A stretch of 64,000 nucleotides of DNA from Forficula auricularia (GCA_024734495.1 JALMQS010000187.1:18228455-18292454), one strand, 5' to 3'; positions 43,484 to 55,095 are shown, counted from the first letter of the stretch. Numbers and translations are program-made. The notes: generated from the sequence alone by a model not told the origin.

Positions 43484-44167
43484 AAACAGAAAGTAACTCA
43501 GTTAAGTAAATTGAACTGCATACAAATTGAAATTTCAAGCTATTTAGTTATACTAAATTCTCTGGCTCAAAAATTGTATAATACAAAATTTTAATGAGAT
43601 ATATTTTAGAAAGGGTTGAATTGTTTGTAGGATCAATAATTTGAAACTTCTTTTTATCATGTGGTGTGTGGTATCTCTTTAGAGACCCAGGGTTCCTCTC
43701 CTTCATATTTTTATTCATTTATTATCCCTTTTGAAATTAAGCTGAGATGAGTTATTTACAAAGAAAATTGATGAAATATCTATCAGTGTTATACTCTGGG
43801 AAGGGAAATCTTTTGTATAGTCCAGCGGCCAGAATGGGTAGACTATTTTGCCGTAACAAGTTACGTTGCCCAGGGTGCACCGCGAGGCGGCTAGTCTACT
43901 TTGCACCCCATATATTAAATATTTTAAATTATTTGTTTATATTTTATATTTTGTACTTTATTTTGCTCTTTATTTTATATCTCATTCTATGAATTTAATA
44001 TTGTTGGACTGACTGTTTCTCGTCATACGAAAATAAATACAAAGAAAATCCCGATAGGTTACTAGTTAATCGGAGAAAATATGTAGTCGATAATTTTTTA
44101 TATGCCGGACCTCTATTCTAATAGTGAAATTTGAATAAATATGCTTTTTATTTGTTGGTTTTTAAGA

Positions 44168-44297
44168 AATTTGGTGTTGGTACTTGGTGAAACATTTTTA
44201 AAATTATTGGATAAAAATTACTTGGTAGGTTTCACATTAAGATTAATGTTAAGATTAAATTAATGTGAAACCTACCAAGTATTTCTATCCAATAATC
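44168..44297. repeat. Half ribozyme unit ending in a hairpin
   Basis: TTTGGTGTTGGTACTTGGTG then inverted arms 44203-44242 and 44257-44297 (TTGGTAGGTTTCACATTAA). The ribozyme part is missing. Confidence 0.65.
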
Positions 44298-44379
44298 TTT
44301 ATTTGTATTTAATATAATAAATATTAAAATTAAATTAAGAGAAAAAAGTTAAAATTTCTTTGTTGATTTCGGTAAACGT

Positions 44380-45830
44380 GCATTATTTTTGACACCGAAC
44401 GGTTCTCCATCGAATACACAAAAGTGGCACAAAGATGCAACTTTAATAATACAAACATATTTGCCAAATTTTAACTCATTATCTACAATCATTCAAGAGT
44501 GTTCATCTGTTCATATAACATTTGGGTTTTTCTTAATTTTCTGCGTTTTTCATTGGAGAATTTTAATGGTGAAAGCCCGAAATCTAATCAATTATTTTAC
44601 TATATTGTAGACCAAAACCCCATGATGTCTCTCAATTTATGTTATCAAAACAACCGGTTATCAGATATTCGTTGATATGTGTGTTTTGACCGTCATTCGA
44701 TCAAACAATTTTATCCGAAACTGAGTTCTAAAGAAACTGGTCAGTCGTTTTCGTATTTATCCAGTGTTTTATCAACACTGATTTCAGTCGAGTAAATAAT
44801 ATGTTGTCCAGCTTATGAATTTTACTGGCAATGTCATATACTCAGATAAGCATAACCGTTGCTTTTCTGGATTGCCATTCTAACTTTAAACTTACCAAAC
44901 AATTATAATGTGATGTGGTTGGATCCGAAACGACTAGGAATGAGAAAACTGTAATGTATCAAAAATTCATGGTGTCAGAAGAAGATCAACCATTTTAGAA
45001 CCGACAAGACCTTGCTTAACTTCAGTGATCATTTGAGAAACGTTGTTTTGAATTTAACAAAACTGTTAGAAACCCAACAAAATCCTTAATGTCTTTACTT
45101 TCAGGAACAAGTGTTTTTACATGGTTACCCTCATTTTTTCAAGACAGCTACTTTCATTTATTCAGAATTCACAATATAAATACATCATCTGAACTGCTGG
45201 GACTACAAATAAAAATAAAAATATTTTATCTAAATCATTACTTTAATACGACTTTTCAAATAAATGTATTAAGGGACTTTTCAAAGAAATAAATTGGTTA
45301 CTGGAATTACAACAGGTAACTTAACTTTATCAGAAATACATCAAAAGGAATCCGAAAAATTTACAAAGTGTTCACCGGCTTTGACTCAATGGCCCTATCC
45401 TTCTCTCTTAGATATTATTCTGTTTTTCAAATCAAAGGTTTGTTTATTGCAATATATGTATTATTTTTTTCATAGATTTAAGAGATTTATTTAAAATTCT
45501 CACTTTCGTTTCAAATGTTAATTTATTTTAATGAATCCATTGACGCTCCCACTTTGAGCCATCTGTTGCACATATATAAGAAATTTCACAAATTTAAATG
45601 TATTTCCATAATAAAAAAAAGGGGGCATTTCATAGCTAAAGGGAGGATTTTAATAAAACAATTAAGATTTTTCTTTGAAAAAAATAAAAAAATGAGATTA
45701 AAATTGAAAATAAAAATAATATATATATATCGTATTTATTATTTAATTAAGGCAAATCAAAGAGGGTATCAGCTGCTTGATGTAAATAATAATAACAAAA
45801 CTTGTTGGCAGTCTGACTTATTTGGAAGCT
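44380..45830 (+). other. Unidentified stretch with several short open frames
   Basis: Consecutive plus-strand open segments (44389-44610, 45089-45292, 45294-45494, 45515-45832) encode peptides such as TLSEIHQKESEKFTKCSPAL and NGSPSNTQKWHKDATLIIQT. I recognise no domain and no repeat partner. It could be an eroded gene or transposon, or chance in AT-rich DNA. Confidence 0.2.
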
Positions 45831-45839
45831 AGTTACCAA

Positions 45840-47635
45840 ATTTTGTATTCGCTCTGACTCACAAACCAATAAAGAAATTTTATATTTTTATTTTTTTTTA
45901 ATTTTTTTTTTTTTTTATTGAAATTAAGAGCTAATTAGATTTCAGTTGAAATCACCCCCGAAGTTTTTTTTAAAAGTCCTAGACCTATTGATTGATCTCT
46001 GCCAAGTATTGCATATTTACTTTTCTATATATTTATGCCAATACTTCACACAGCAGATACAAATAAAATATACCAATGTGATAATATATAATATATAAAA
46101 CAAGAGAAAAGTCCAACCACTTTCTTCCCACAATCCAGAGCTATCAAATGAAATAAATAAATAAATTAAAGTCTTTACGCAAATGATTTTCAATTTGAAA
46201 TTGATATTGAACAATGTGATTGTGTGTGTGTGGGGGGGGGCTTACAAAAGTCAGAAATTGAAAAATTACTAAATAAGACACCTAAAATGTTAATATTTAT
46301 CATGGAAGTGTCTCGAATTTAAGAGGAGATGTGAATATATCTTAGCGGGCTCAAAATGAGAAAATGAGTTCTGGAAAAATAAAATTATCTCTATATACCT
46401 ACTCCTAATTCTTTAGATCGATCTCTTCTGTAAGCGTCCTTTTAGATTTTTCGAAACTGGAAATTATAGTGAACTGAATTGTGGGGTTGGATTCAAAAAA
46501 GTTATTTTATTTCAATATATGATAGGCGCAAAAGTGATAAGTTTATGGGGGTGACTCATTATACACATGATACATACAATATTTTAATAAAGAACATATT
46601 TTATTTTTATTTTTTAATATTATTTACTTTTTACCTATGTTTTATAAAGATTTACTGAAATAGGTAAATTTTTTTCCAAAAAATTTAATTAATAGGTAGG
46701 TACCTATATATAATAAAAAAAATAATAATAATAACGAATCATATATATCAAATTATATTTGAGGCAAATATTGTTTTTTCCTTACATTCTGGCCTTTTGT
46801 TAAATTCAGTGTTGTTGATAATAATAAATAAAACATGTTTGTAATAAGCCATTCTAACAAGGATTTTGTTTCCCAACGTACTACAATAAGGAATTATGTT
46901 GTCCTATGTTATTTTCACATTCAATAAATTGATTTTTTTTATTCTAATTCACATAAAGTAATACACGAGTACATACCATTTGTTATTGATTATGTTGATT
47001 CAGGCATGAATGTCAAGCATGTATTAATCTAAGTAAGGTCTCACTAGTGGTGCTTCGCTCAGCTGAATGGTACCTGGATCAGGCATTCTTGTAAAAAGAA
47101 ATTTTAAAAGCAATCAAGGTGCTCACATAGCGTTTGAACATGGAGGAATTATAAATAGTGAAATCCTAGTGGATCATTTATTGTTGTTTTTATTTTTATC
47201 AAACCACTAGTATTAGATGTATGATTATTTATTTACTTTGATTTTTGATGTTTGACTAGATCCTTCTTGATTGAAAATCTTATTTAACCCAATGTATGGT
47301 TTTGTTTATTTTAATTTCGAGTTTGTTATTCACGTGAAGATCACACTACTAATAGTGTGGCCATTATGTGCACTGTTAAAATTTCTTATCTAATTTTATA
47401 ATAAAAAATGCCAAGCCGGGCCTCAAAACTTTTCAGTAATATTATCTATATACCAGTATTGTAATCTTATAAAATATTTTTTAGCAAAACGAATCTAATT
47501 AATACAAGAAAAAAAGTAAAGTTATAATTTATTTTTGTATTTTTGCAATAAGTTAATGTGATTTTACCAATATAATATAGTATTTTTTTTATTATACGCA
47601 ATCTTGTACATTTCCTATCTATTTGTATTTTTTTT
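45840..47635. other. AT-rich stretch, no gene seen
   Basis: A (TG)n/poly-G tract lies near 46218-46238. A ribozyme-family tail scrap (GTATCAGCTGCTTGATGTAA) lies just before it at about 45765. Confidence 0.45.
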
Positions 47636-47639
47636 TAAA

Positions 47640-47735
47640 TGATATTGATGTGAGAAGGAGATACACCAGAAGGTCCATCCCCTAAAGGCCTGTATGGGCT
47701 GGCCCCTCCATCGTGAAAAGAACAGAGTAGAAGGA
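47640..47735 (-). mobile_element. LINE 3' end, copy K (subfamily 3)
   Basis: GGAGATACACCAGAAGGTCC, CCCCTAAAGGCCTG and GGCCCCTCCATCGTGAAAAG match copies I and J. Only the last 90 bp. Confidence 0.7.
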
Positions 47736-47779
47736 AAAGAAGCCGGAATCACGAGCCAAATCTCAGAAAGTTAGATATA

Positions 47780-47985
47780 GTCCAATTTACTAAGTTTTTA
47801 GGGGCTTCGAGCAGTGGTAAATTCTCCGCGCGATAAATTAGGTTAAATTTATCTCCCACTTAATTTTTATTACCAGACCCTATACTTACAGAAAAAATGT
47901 CTGGGTTTAGCCGGGAATCGAACCCGAGACCTCCGGGTTATTCTGACCATTACACCAGGGAGGCCGGACACCGGCATATAGTAAA
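47780..47985 (-). mobile_element. tRNA-derived SINE, family 1
   Basis: Minus strand: A box-like TGGTGTAATGG (complement of 47947-47957), B box GGTTCGATTCC (complement of 47914-47924), a tRNA-like CCTCCCTGG start and CCCGGCTAAACCCAGAC end. A body of about 110 bp follows. The acceptor stem does not close, so it is a SINE head and not a tRNA gene. Confidence 0.65.
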
Positions 47986-48429
47986 TTAATAATTTTTTTA
48001 ACAGTGTATTTTAGTGTCCTGGCCCAAACTAACCATCTATCCACTAACCTCTATTCCTGCCTCCTCTGAGGTGGCCTTGAGTTTGAGAGTTTGAGACTAT
48101 GATACTTATAGTCATGAATTTGAGAAGCTTCAACGAAGCCTCGATTGGAATCGAAATCGTGATCCAAGTATTCGAGAATCTTTTTTTTCGTAATTTCCAA
48201 GAATAAAAATTTCAATTTACATCATAGAACAGTACTCAATAATTAAAAATTCCAATATTGCAAGTTTAATAAAAATTAAAAAAATTTGAGTCGACGGTCT
48301 TTGAAGTTCAGAGAAGGTACCAAATAAAATCCCAATTTCTCAGTGTAGTAATGACAATGCTTTCTTCTAATCCGCACAAAATGAACGACAGATTGATAAA
48401 AAATAATTTTCGGACATAGGTTTATAGGA

Positions 48430-48745
48430 ACACTTTTTTCTTAAATTGATGCAAGGAATACAATGGGATATTATCAATCAGTTAGGTATAGATCTTGTAT
48501 AGAGATCATGTATCGTATCTGTATTATTCTTCAAGTGCCATACTCGATTCCGAGCGTCGGCGATACTATGGAGAGTATCCTCTTTTTTCTGGGGAAATTT
48601 TTCACGGGGTTGTTTCCCATTGCCTTCACCTGAAGGGATCAGATTATAACCAGTGAAATATTTGCAGCGAGTCGAGCTTGAACCCGTGGTAGCTTGATTA
48701 GAAGGCGGATGCTCTGTAACCACTCGGCCAACCTGACTCCTTATA
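48430..48745 (-). mobile_element. tRNA-Leu/Ser-like SINE, family 2, full copy
   Basis: Head GTCAGGTTGGCCGAGTGG (A box, complement of 48720-48729) and GGTTCAAGCTC (B box, complement of 48674-48684). The body includes CTGATCCCTTCAGGTGAAGG, CAATGGGAAACAACCCCGTG and CATAGTATCGCCGACGCTCG. The tail reaches GCATCAATTTAAG. GGCCGAGTGG is characteristic of Leu/Ser tRNAs. Confidence 0.75.
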
Positions 48746-48955
48746 TCTGTAAAAATACCTTTATTTCTATTAAATAGAAGATATAATTTTTGATATAGTT
48801 ATTAAAAATGATAAAACTAATACTTTTTTAAACAAAATTACTGTCTATATAGGTATTAGAAGTACTTTCTTTTAGAGACGAACTGGTAGAATTTCATTGG
48901 AGAAGTCATGGAAAGAAAGCCCAAAGTTAATGAAAAATAATATTCCAAATAAAAA

Positions 48956-49060
48956 AATTGATTGGAACGTAATTTTCATCCTCTTAAAAACCGACGTTTC
49001 AGACAATCTTTCCTCCGAAACTTCGGTTTTAAGAGGATGAAAATTACGTTCCAATCAATT
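48956..49060. repeat. Hairpin with collapsed GAAACGUC ribozyme halves
   Basis: Arms of about 44 bp (AATTGATTGGAACGTAATTT). Near the centre are AAAACCGACGTTTC on one side and GAAACTTCGGTTTT on the other, i.e. stem I plus the GAAAC part of motif 14/15 without a CUGANGA box. Confidence 0.6.
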
Positions 49061-49904
49061 AGTTAATAATTTTCATAATCTTTAGGATGCCTTATTTTCA
49101 TTCTCCATTTACTGACTCTATTTTTATAATTATACGCCCTTAATCATTTCGCATTTGATATACTCAATTAGCTAGAGAACTTTCGAGTACTAATACTATT
49201 GAAAATGAAATGACATAATCCTTGGATTTATGATAAAAACTGAAAAAAAGAAATAATAATTGAATGCAATAATTTCATTTTTTATTTTATTTTTATTTTG
49301 TGTTCAAGTCATCTACGCTACAATTAGAGAATTAATTAAATTTAGTAGTGTATGGGAAAAGGACAGTTTGACATAAAGGAACGGGAAATAATGCCACAAG
49401 CTACCAGGGGGGCGCCGTGGTCGCCATTCACGTACTCACCACAACTGAGCCCTCCAGAAGAGTATTTACTATTTCTCTAATGAAGGAATTACAGAGAAGG
49501 ATATATGAACAAAACTGGTAGAATAGTAGTATTAAAAGGAACAATGAGACAACTGATCCATTAAACAACATACAAAAAGAAAATAGAAACAAATAATCAT
49601 ACTAGAAAATTAAAGGAAATAAAACCATTTATTTAAATTTTCGTATTTTCATGTCCTTTCAATTCGTTTTATCTTATATTATAATAAATGAATAGCAAAA
49701 GAGAAATTTCGACTTAAACCAACTAGATTAGATATTTTTAATGAGATAATATTATAATAGACCAACCCTTAATAAAGATCCATTCTTGAGTAATTCTGTC
49801 TGGTTGTCTAGGAACGTTTAAGATCCCAGTATATTTCTTGGAATATCTTCACAAGCCTTTACTAAACCGGCCAAGTTCGAGCCGGTTTCACATACCGAAG
49901 GATC

Positions 49905-50578
49905 CGTATCATCATCATCATTGAGTATACAGTTCTAAGACTGGTTTGAGGCAACAATCCGTCTCCACTCGACTCTGTCCCCCGCCAGCTGTTTGACCTC
50001 TTTAAATGTCTGGCATCCCATATCCCCAATTATTTGGTTGAAATATTCTAATCTGAGTCTTCCCCTTCCCCTTTTCTTTCCCACCTCGCCCTCCAAGATA
50101 TCCCTAAGCAGTCCCCCATGTCTCAGTGTGTGCCCAATCATCTGACCTCTTCTCTTCTTCAGACTCTTCCACAAGGTTCTTCTTTCTCCGATTCTTCCAA
50201 GAACTTCTTCATTTCTAATTTTATCCATCCATTTGATATTCATCATTCTTCTGTAGCACCACATTTCGAAAGCCTCTAATCTCTTTCTCTCCGCTTCTCT
50301 AATTGTCCAGGTTTCACACCCGTACATGGCTATGCTCCATACATATGTCTTCAATAGCAACTTCCTGTTTTCTAAACTGATTGAGGAGGATCATAGTAGT
50401 TTTTGTGTTTGAATTAAACCCCATTTTTGCTTGGGAAATTCTTGATTTAATTTCGTTTTCGCTCCTCCTATCCCATGTTATTTTACTTCCTAGGTAGCGG
50501 AATTCCTTAACTCCTTCTAGGTTTTCTTGGTTAATTTTGATGCATTCCTGTCTCGTTTGTTCGTATAATCGTATTTTT
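49905..50578 (-). mobile_element. RTE-like LINE 3' end, copy 1
   Basis: A (TCA)n trinucleotide tail at 49908-49921, a short UTR and about 215 codons of ORF2 C-terminus. 5'-truncated near an A/T run at 50577. Confidence 0.8.
49935..50575 (-). pseudogene. Endonuclease-reverse transcriptase C-terminus (RTE-like)
   Basis: Minus-strand order: LEGVKEFRYLGSKITWDRRS, ENEIKSRISQAKMGFN, then after a frameshift near 50380 SLENRKLLLKTYVWSIAMYG, CETWTIREAERKRLEAFEMW, LKKRRGQMIGHTLRHGGLL and ending WRRIVASNQS. YGCETW and GHTLRHGGLL are hallmarks of the arthropod RTE-type ORF end. The RT fingers and palm (YADD) are missing. The last 141 codons are intact, so the copy is rather young. Confidence 0.85.
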
Positions 50579-50674
50579 TTTTATTTATTAGCCTCGGAAA
50601 TTAAATACCCATTTTAGTCAGTCTTCACAGTTATTAATGTGTTTGTGTGTGTATGGAAGTATGTAAAAATTAGT

Positions 50675-50775
50675 GTAAGGATCAGATTATAGCTGGTCAA
50701 ATATTTGTAGTAAGCCGGGCTTGAACCTGGGCTAGCTTGATTCATAGGCAACTACTACTATACCCATTCGGGATA
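50675..50775 (-). mobile_element. SINE family 2, head fragment
   Basis: CCCAGGTTCAAGCCCGGCTT (B box) and CAAATATTTGACCAGCTATA plus ATCTGATCC match the 48.43-48.75 kb copy. The A box is mutated. Confidence 0.65.
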
Positions 50776-51017
50776 TTCTATTTAATTTATAAAACAACAA
50801 ATTTGGTAGTCTCGACAAAATAAAATCTTTTCAACAAGCGGAACAGACATACTACGAAATTGTATGTCATGGGAGTTTTATTTCCTCTTTTTGATATGGA
50901 ACTCAAACAAATTAATAAAAAAATCAAACCAAATTGAACCTTATAACTAGAGGTCAGAATTGAAAACTAATTTTATTTTTAAATGGAGCTCTTTTTAGTA
51001 GAAATGTTTTGTCATGT

Positions 51018-51140
51018 ATTACTTCTTCTTTAAGTGTCATACTCGATTACGAGCGTAAGCGATTACTATGGAGAGTATGCTCTTCATTGTAATTTTCCTG
51101 GGTAAATTTTTAACAGGGTGGTTTCCCATTGCGTTCCTCT
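51018..51140 (-). mobile_element. SINE family 2, body fragment
   Basis: GCAATGGGAAACCACCCTG, ATACTCTCCATAGTAATCGC and AATCGAGTATGACACTT match the family 2 body. The head is missing. It abuts repeat Z. Confidence 0.7.
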
Positions 51141-51740
51141 CATTTATTAATGTATGAAATAAAATTGTTCCTTAGTATAAATTATAAAATACACATCAAC
51201 AACTTATTGATCCAAATCTACAAAATATTTCTCGATTAACATAACAAAACAATAATTTGGATAACATTTTGACGGCGCCTGTATTTAGGCAAGCATTTGC
51301 GCGGGGAAAATTGAAAGCTGCGTTAAAGCTAGGAGAGTCCACTCTCTGAATTTGGGAACAAAAGTGAAAATCAAATTAAATAACATACAAATCTTTTATC
51401 CCTCATTGGAGGGATTTATGAACAAGTACGTTCTTTATTGCTCTATATTCGTGATGCCCTTTGCCTGGTTGCGGAGGGATCGGTTTGGGATGCTCTGCTT
51501 ACCCTACTGTGCCCCCGAGCGGCGCCCGCCTTAGGGATCAGCATTTGAGGGCTGGCGAATTTATGGAAATATGAACGAATACGATCAGCTGGCTAAATGG
51601 GCATCTATGTTCCCGAGGCCAATAAAAGAAAAAGAAAAAAAACATACAAATCAATTAAGAATTGATTCTTTAAGCAGAGGTGGAGAATGACTGGCCCGGA
51701 AACCGTTTGGTTTGTGCCTACCAATGAAATTTCAGGACGG
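51141..51740 (-). repeat. Dispersed repeat Z, copy 2, split by a LINE insertion
   Basis: Inverted copy of 7456-7800, colinear on both sides of the insertion at 51394-51640. Confidence 0.75.
51394..51640 (+). mobile_element. Truncated LINE insertion with 12-bp target duplication
   Basis: 247 bp flanked by direct copies of AACATACAAATC (51382-51393 and 51641-51652). It ends in an A-rich tail (AAAAGAAAAAGAAAAAAA). The bases before the tail (CTGGCTAAATGGGC, CCGAGGCCAATAAAAG) resemble the 3' end of the LINE at 31850-32690. The filled site and the empty relative at 7.5 kb show target-primed insertion. Confidence 0.85.
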
Positions 51741-51804
51741 GTTCGCAATTCAAACTACCCAGAAGCTTTTTTTCTAGTAAATTTAATTTAATTTAATATA
51801 CATC

Positions 51805-51863
51805 AGCAGAACAAAATAAATAAATAAATAAATAAATAAAATAATAATAATAATAATAATAAT
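51805..51863. repeat. (AAAT)n and (AAT)n microsatellite
   Basis: Simple repeats of about 58 bases. Confidence 0.9.
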
Positions 51864-51949
51864 CTTATGCTATTAAATGACCAATTCTTATTTATATCTT
51901 GAGTTCGTAGTCGTCAGGTCCCTCAGAATTCTTAAATAAAGTAATTATT

Positions 51950-52115
51950 CACAGGTGGGTGTCTTAATAAAAATTTATCAATTATTTGTTTTTTCAATTT
52001 CCTTTTTTCAAATTAATTAATTTTAAAACCCACCAATAGTTCATTACAAATATTATTATATATTAGAATTACGAAATTTAATTAAATAGAGGTATTTTCT
52101 ATTGAGTGGTAGAAT
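51950..52115 (+). repeat. Dispersed repeat W, copy 2
   Basis: Colinear with 2485-2650 (TTATTCACAGGTG..., TTACAAATATTATTATATAT). Confidence 0.6.
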
Positions 52116-52975
52116 TGAATTTTGAATTGGCGCAAAAGCAGCTCAAGGATAATGAAAACGACAAATTCCGAATAGAATAATTTATATATGAGATATTAAA
52201 TTAGTTCTTATTTGTCGTTGATAAGAAAACACTGAGTGAGTTGTGGAATTTTTCATAGTATTAAGTTAAGCCACTTCTGAACGCCGACAAATACAAATAT
52301 CACCTAATAATGGCCACTTGGTTTCTTATTCACATCGGCAAATTATGTATTTTTATTCTTATTCATAAAAATAAATTCACAGCCCTCTCCATCTTAAATG
52401 TTCTAATAAGATGGCATTAAAGTTTTTCTCCAGAGTCTGTCAGTACTATTTTCCTATAAAATGTATTATAATAATAATAACTGATAAATAAAGAAAATAT
52501 ACCTCTATTTTGAAAATCATTTGGATTATTCTTTCATTATTTTTATTCATTAAAATCTGATTTGACATGTTGATGCCATATTTAGGCAAAATTTATCTTG
52601 AATTGCTATTGAATGCCTCCGACCAGAAATAATTGCATTACATTCAATTGATGATAGCATCGTTTTATTATTAAAATTAATAACAACAGTTTTTTTTTTT
52701 TTTGATTGGAAATTTAATTCATTTTTATAATAGCATTTGCGCTCATTGTAAATTGTTACGGATTCGATCTAATTGATATAGGAATATTTCAATTGTTGGC
52801 TCTTGTTGGGGAAATTCGTACATTTTATTAGATCTAATTGGAATTGTTATTTTAATGAGGAAAATGAGAGAGAAATACTGACTTGGTGTGTAACTGATAA
52901 GGGATGAAAAGGGAGAGAGAGAAGAGATAATTAGATGATTGTTTTTCGAATAATTATATTTTTGTAAATACATAT
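52116..52975. other. AT-rich stretch, no gene seen
   Basis: A minus-strand ORF at 52743-52973 has no recognisable domain. Confidence 0.4.
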
Positions 52976-52978
52976 ATA

Positions 52979-54216
52979 CTAGGTGAGTTTTTATCTTGAG
53001 ACAGTCTTATAACTCAAAAACAGTGCATTATATGAAAAAAGTTTCAAATAAAAGTTTATTTATATCAGGGGGAAACTAAAGTACGCAATTGTTTCTCGAC
53101 CTAAAACAAGCTTTCAAGGGTATTTCGAGGTCAAGTCGTGTTTTTAAATAGAAACCTATATGTTTCTGTACATATTCTGAATCTACACAAAAAAACCGAA
53201 CAACTTTTATTAGAACTATTTTTTTATACGACATCAAATAAAAAAAATATTAAATCAATTAGATCTCAAAAAAATCTTAATAATTATTTTTAACAATCAT
53301 TCAACTTAATTATCAAATAATAATGATTAAATAATTAATTATTAAATAAATAATTATTAAATTGAAAAGTCATAACAATGAAAATAAGTGTTTATAATGA
53401 TATTAAAACTTCATTATACACAGATTTAAGAGATTATTTTCTACTTAATAGAACTATTTAAAATTCTTGAGTTTAAAAAAGTTTATTTCTCGTGTCAATC
53501 CAGTAGATAGTTATATTGTATTACCATAATAAAAATGAAGCATTTTTTTGTTGAAGACAGAATTGAAATGGTCTTAATTTATGCGGTGAATGTGGAAGAA
53601 GTGTTATGGGGCTGCCATTGAAATGAATGCCGAGCGTTTTCCTGATAGAAATACACCCTCACAAGCTTCATTTCATCGTGTTATAAATCTGTAAAAAAAA
53701 AACAAGAAATATAAAGGCTATGAAGAAACTGAAACAGAGCCAAAATAACGAAATTGGAACTGGAATTCATCTAGAAGACTTGCAATACACTCTGGAAAGT
53801 CTCAGAACAGTGTCGAAATATTATTAATTATTATTAAATTATTTATTTGATAATTAAATATTTGATCCTATTATTTAATAATTAAGTTGAATGATTGTTA
53901 AAAATAATTATTATATTTTTTTGAGATCTAATTGATTTTATATTTTTTATTATTTGATGTCGTATAAAAAATAGTTCTAATAAAAGTTGTTTAGTTTTTT
54001 TTTGTAGATTCAGAATATGTACAGAAACATATAGGTTTCCATTTGAAAAACAGAAATTGACCTCGAAATACCCTTGAAAGCTTGTTCTAGGTCAACAAAC
54101 AATAGCGCAGTTTAGTTTCCCCCTTAATATAAATAAACTTTTATTTGAAACTTGTTTTTCATATAATGCACTGTTTTTAAGTTATAAGACTCTCTCAAGA
54201 TAAAAAACTCACCCGG
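52979..54216 (+). mobile_element. IS630/mariner-type element with about 385-bp TIRs
   Basis: Ends CTAGGTGAGTTTTT and, read inward, CCGGGTGAGTTTTTT, flanked by TA on both sides. TIRs (52979-53365 and 53825-54216) stay alignable throughout, including CATATAATGCACTG and TTGAAAGCTTG(T). The inner 460 bp keeps only a transposase N-terminus. The TIRs are unusually long for the superfamily. Confidence 0.75.
53535..53694 (+). pseudogene. Transposase N-terminal HTH fragment (DUF4817-like)
   Basis: ATG at 53535 gives MKHFFVEDRIEMVLIYAVN; after small indels a second frame reads AIEMNAERFPDRNTPSQASF then HRVINL and a stop at 53692. ER(I/V)xMVLIYGEC and ERFPDRxxPS are the signature of the N-terminal helix-turn-helix domain of insect IS630/mariner-like transposases. 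The DDE domain is deleted. Confidence 0.7.
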
Positions 54217-54526
54217 TATATATAAAAGAAAAAGTGGTATTTAAGAATGTTCTTATTTTATCTTAGAAAGCAAAACCAATTCTTTCGGGATCTAGTGGAA
54301 AATGCAGATGCAGACTGTAGCAAAGACGTAGCTACCGTGGAGAAATTCTAGGAGTTTGCTCCAGGCGTGTCGAGTCATTAGGCCGCAAAATTAGAAGCAT
54401 TTGTAAAAAACATTCATATTAAGAAAAAATTTCAATTTGTCAGATTTTTATATAGTATGTATATAATGTAATGTAATATATATAGAAAAAATTAAAAACA
54501 GTGCCATTTTAAGAAAAATAAAATTG

Positions 54527-54782
54527 TCACATACTACTAAAGGACATTTGTGCCTGCCTCTGTTTGCAACTGGCGAGCATGTCCGTCCCCCCATGGGAAA
54601 AGCTGAAGTTCCGGTGCGTTAGGGGTCTAGGGCGCTACTAAAGGCCATTTGTCCCTGTGTCTGTACCTATATCATCACTTACTACTAAAGGGCATTTGTC
54701 CCTGTCTCTGTATGTACCTATGTTTCTATGTAGGGTGGGGAGTCAGGGGATAATAATGGGGATTTGTGCCTATGTCTGTACC

Positions 54783-54814
<32 letters not shown>

Positions 54815-55095
54815 TATATATAGCTATGTGGGGCTGGGAGGTGGGGTCCAGGGGTGAGGGCTCTGGTCCAGGGGAAAGGTGAGGGTCTATGGGGTGCGGG
54901 ATCGATGGGTGGGGAGTCCAGGGCACCCCCTGGTGGGTTTACTGGAGTTGGAGGGTGATCCGAGGCGGGGGAGAAGTTCCGGGGCTGGGGAGAGGGTCGC
55001 TGGGGTGGAGAGTGTTCAATTGACGGAGGGTCCAGGGGGCGAAGCCCTTGGCTAGCAAGAGGCTCCACCGAAGGCGACCCCGCAGCTAGTATATA
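54527..55095 (+). mobile_element. Helitron-like element with repeated 5' ends
   Basis: ACTACTAAAGGNCATTTGT(G/C)CCTG occurs three times (about 54534, 54635, 54679), the first after TCACAT. The body 54827-55090 is G-rich, unlike the rest of the window. The end reads GGCTCCACCGAAGGCGACCC then CGCAGCTAGT, fitting the CTRR end expected of Helitrons. No Rep/helicase ORF. Confidence 0.55.
54784..54826. repeat. (AT)n / (AC)-type microsatellite
   Basis: Alternating AT inside the Helitron-like element. Confidence 0.85.

Noticed and set aside
43356..43538. ORF reading SVSPEDGSVTRIYMSRLKIL
   Set aside because: It is the translation of ribozyme motif 16 and its flanks, not a protein gene.
47905..47985. 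Functional tRNA gene
   Set aside because: A and B boxes are good but the acceptor stem does not pair and a SINE body follows.
54718..55068. Proline-rich 116-codon minus ORF
   Set aside because: Product of the G-rich body and (AT)n of the Helitron-like element; no initiation context or domain.
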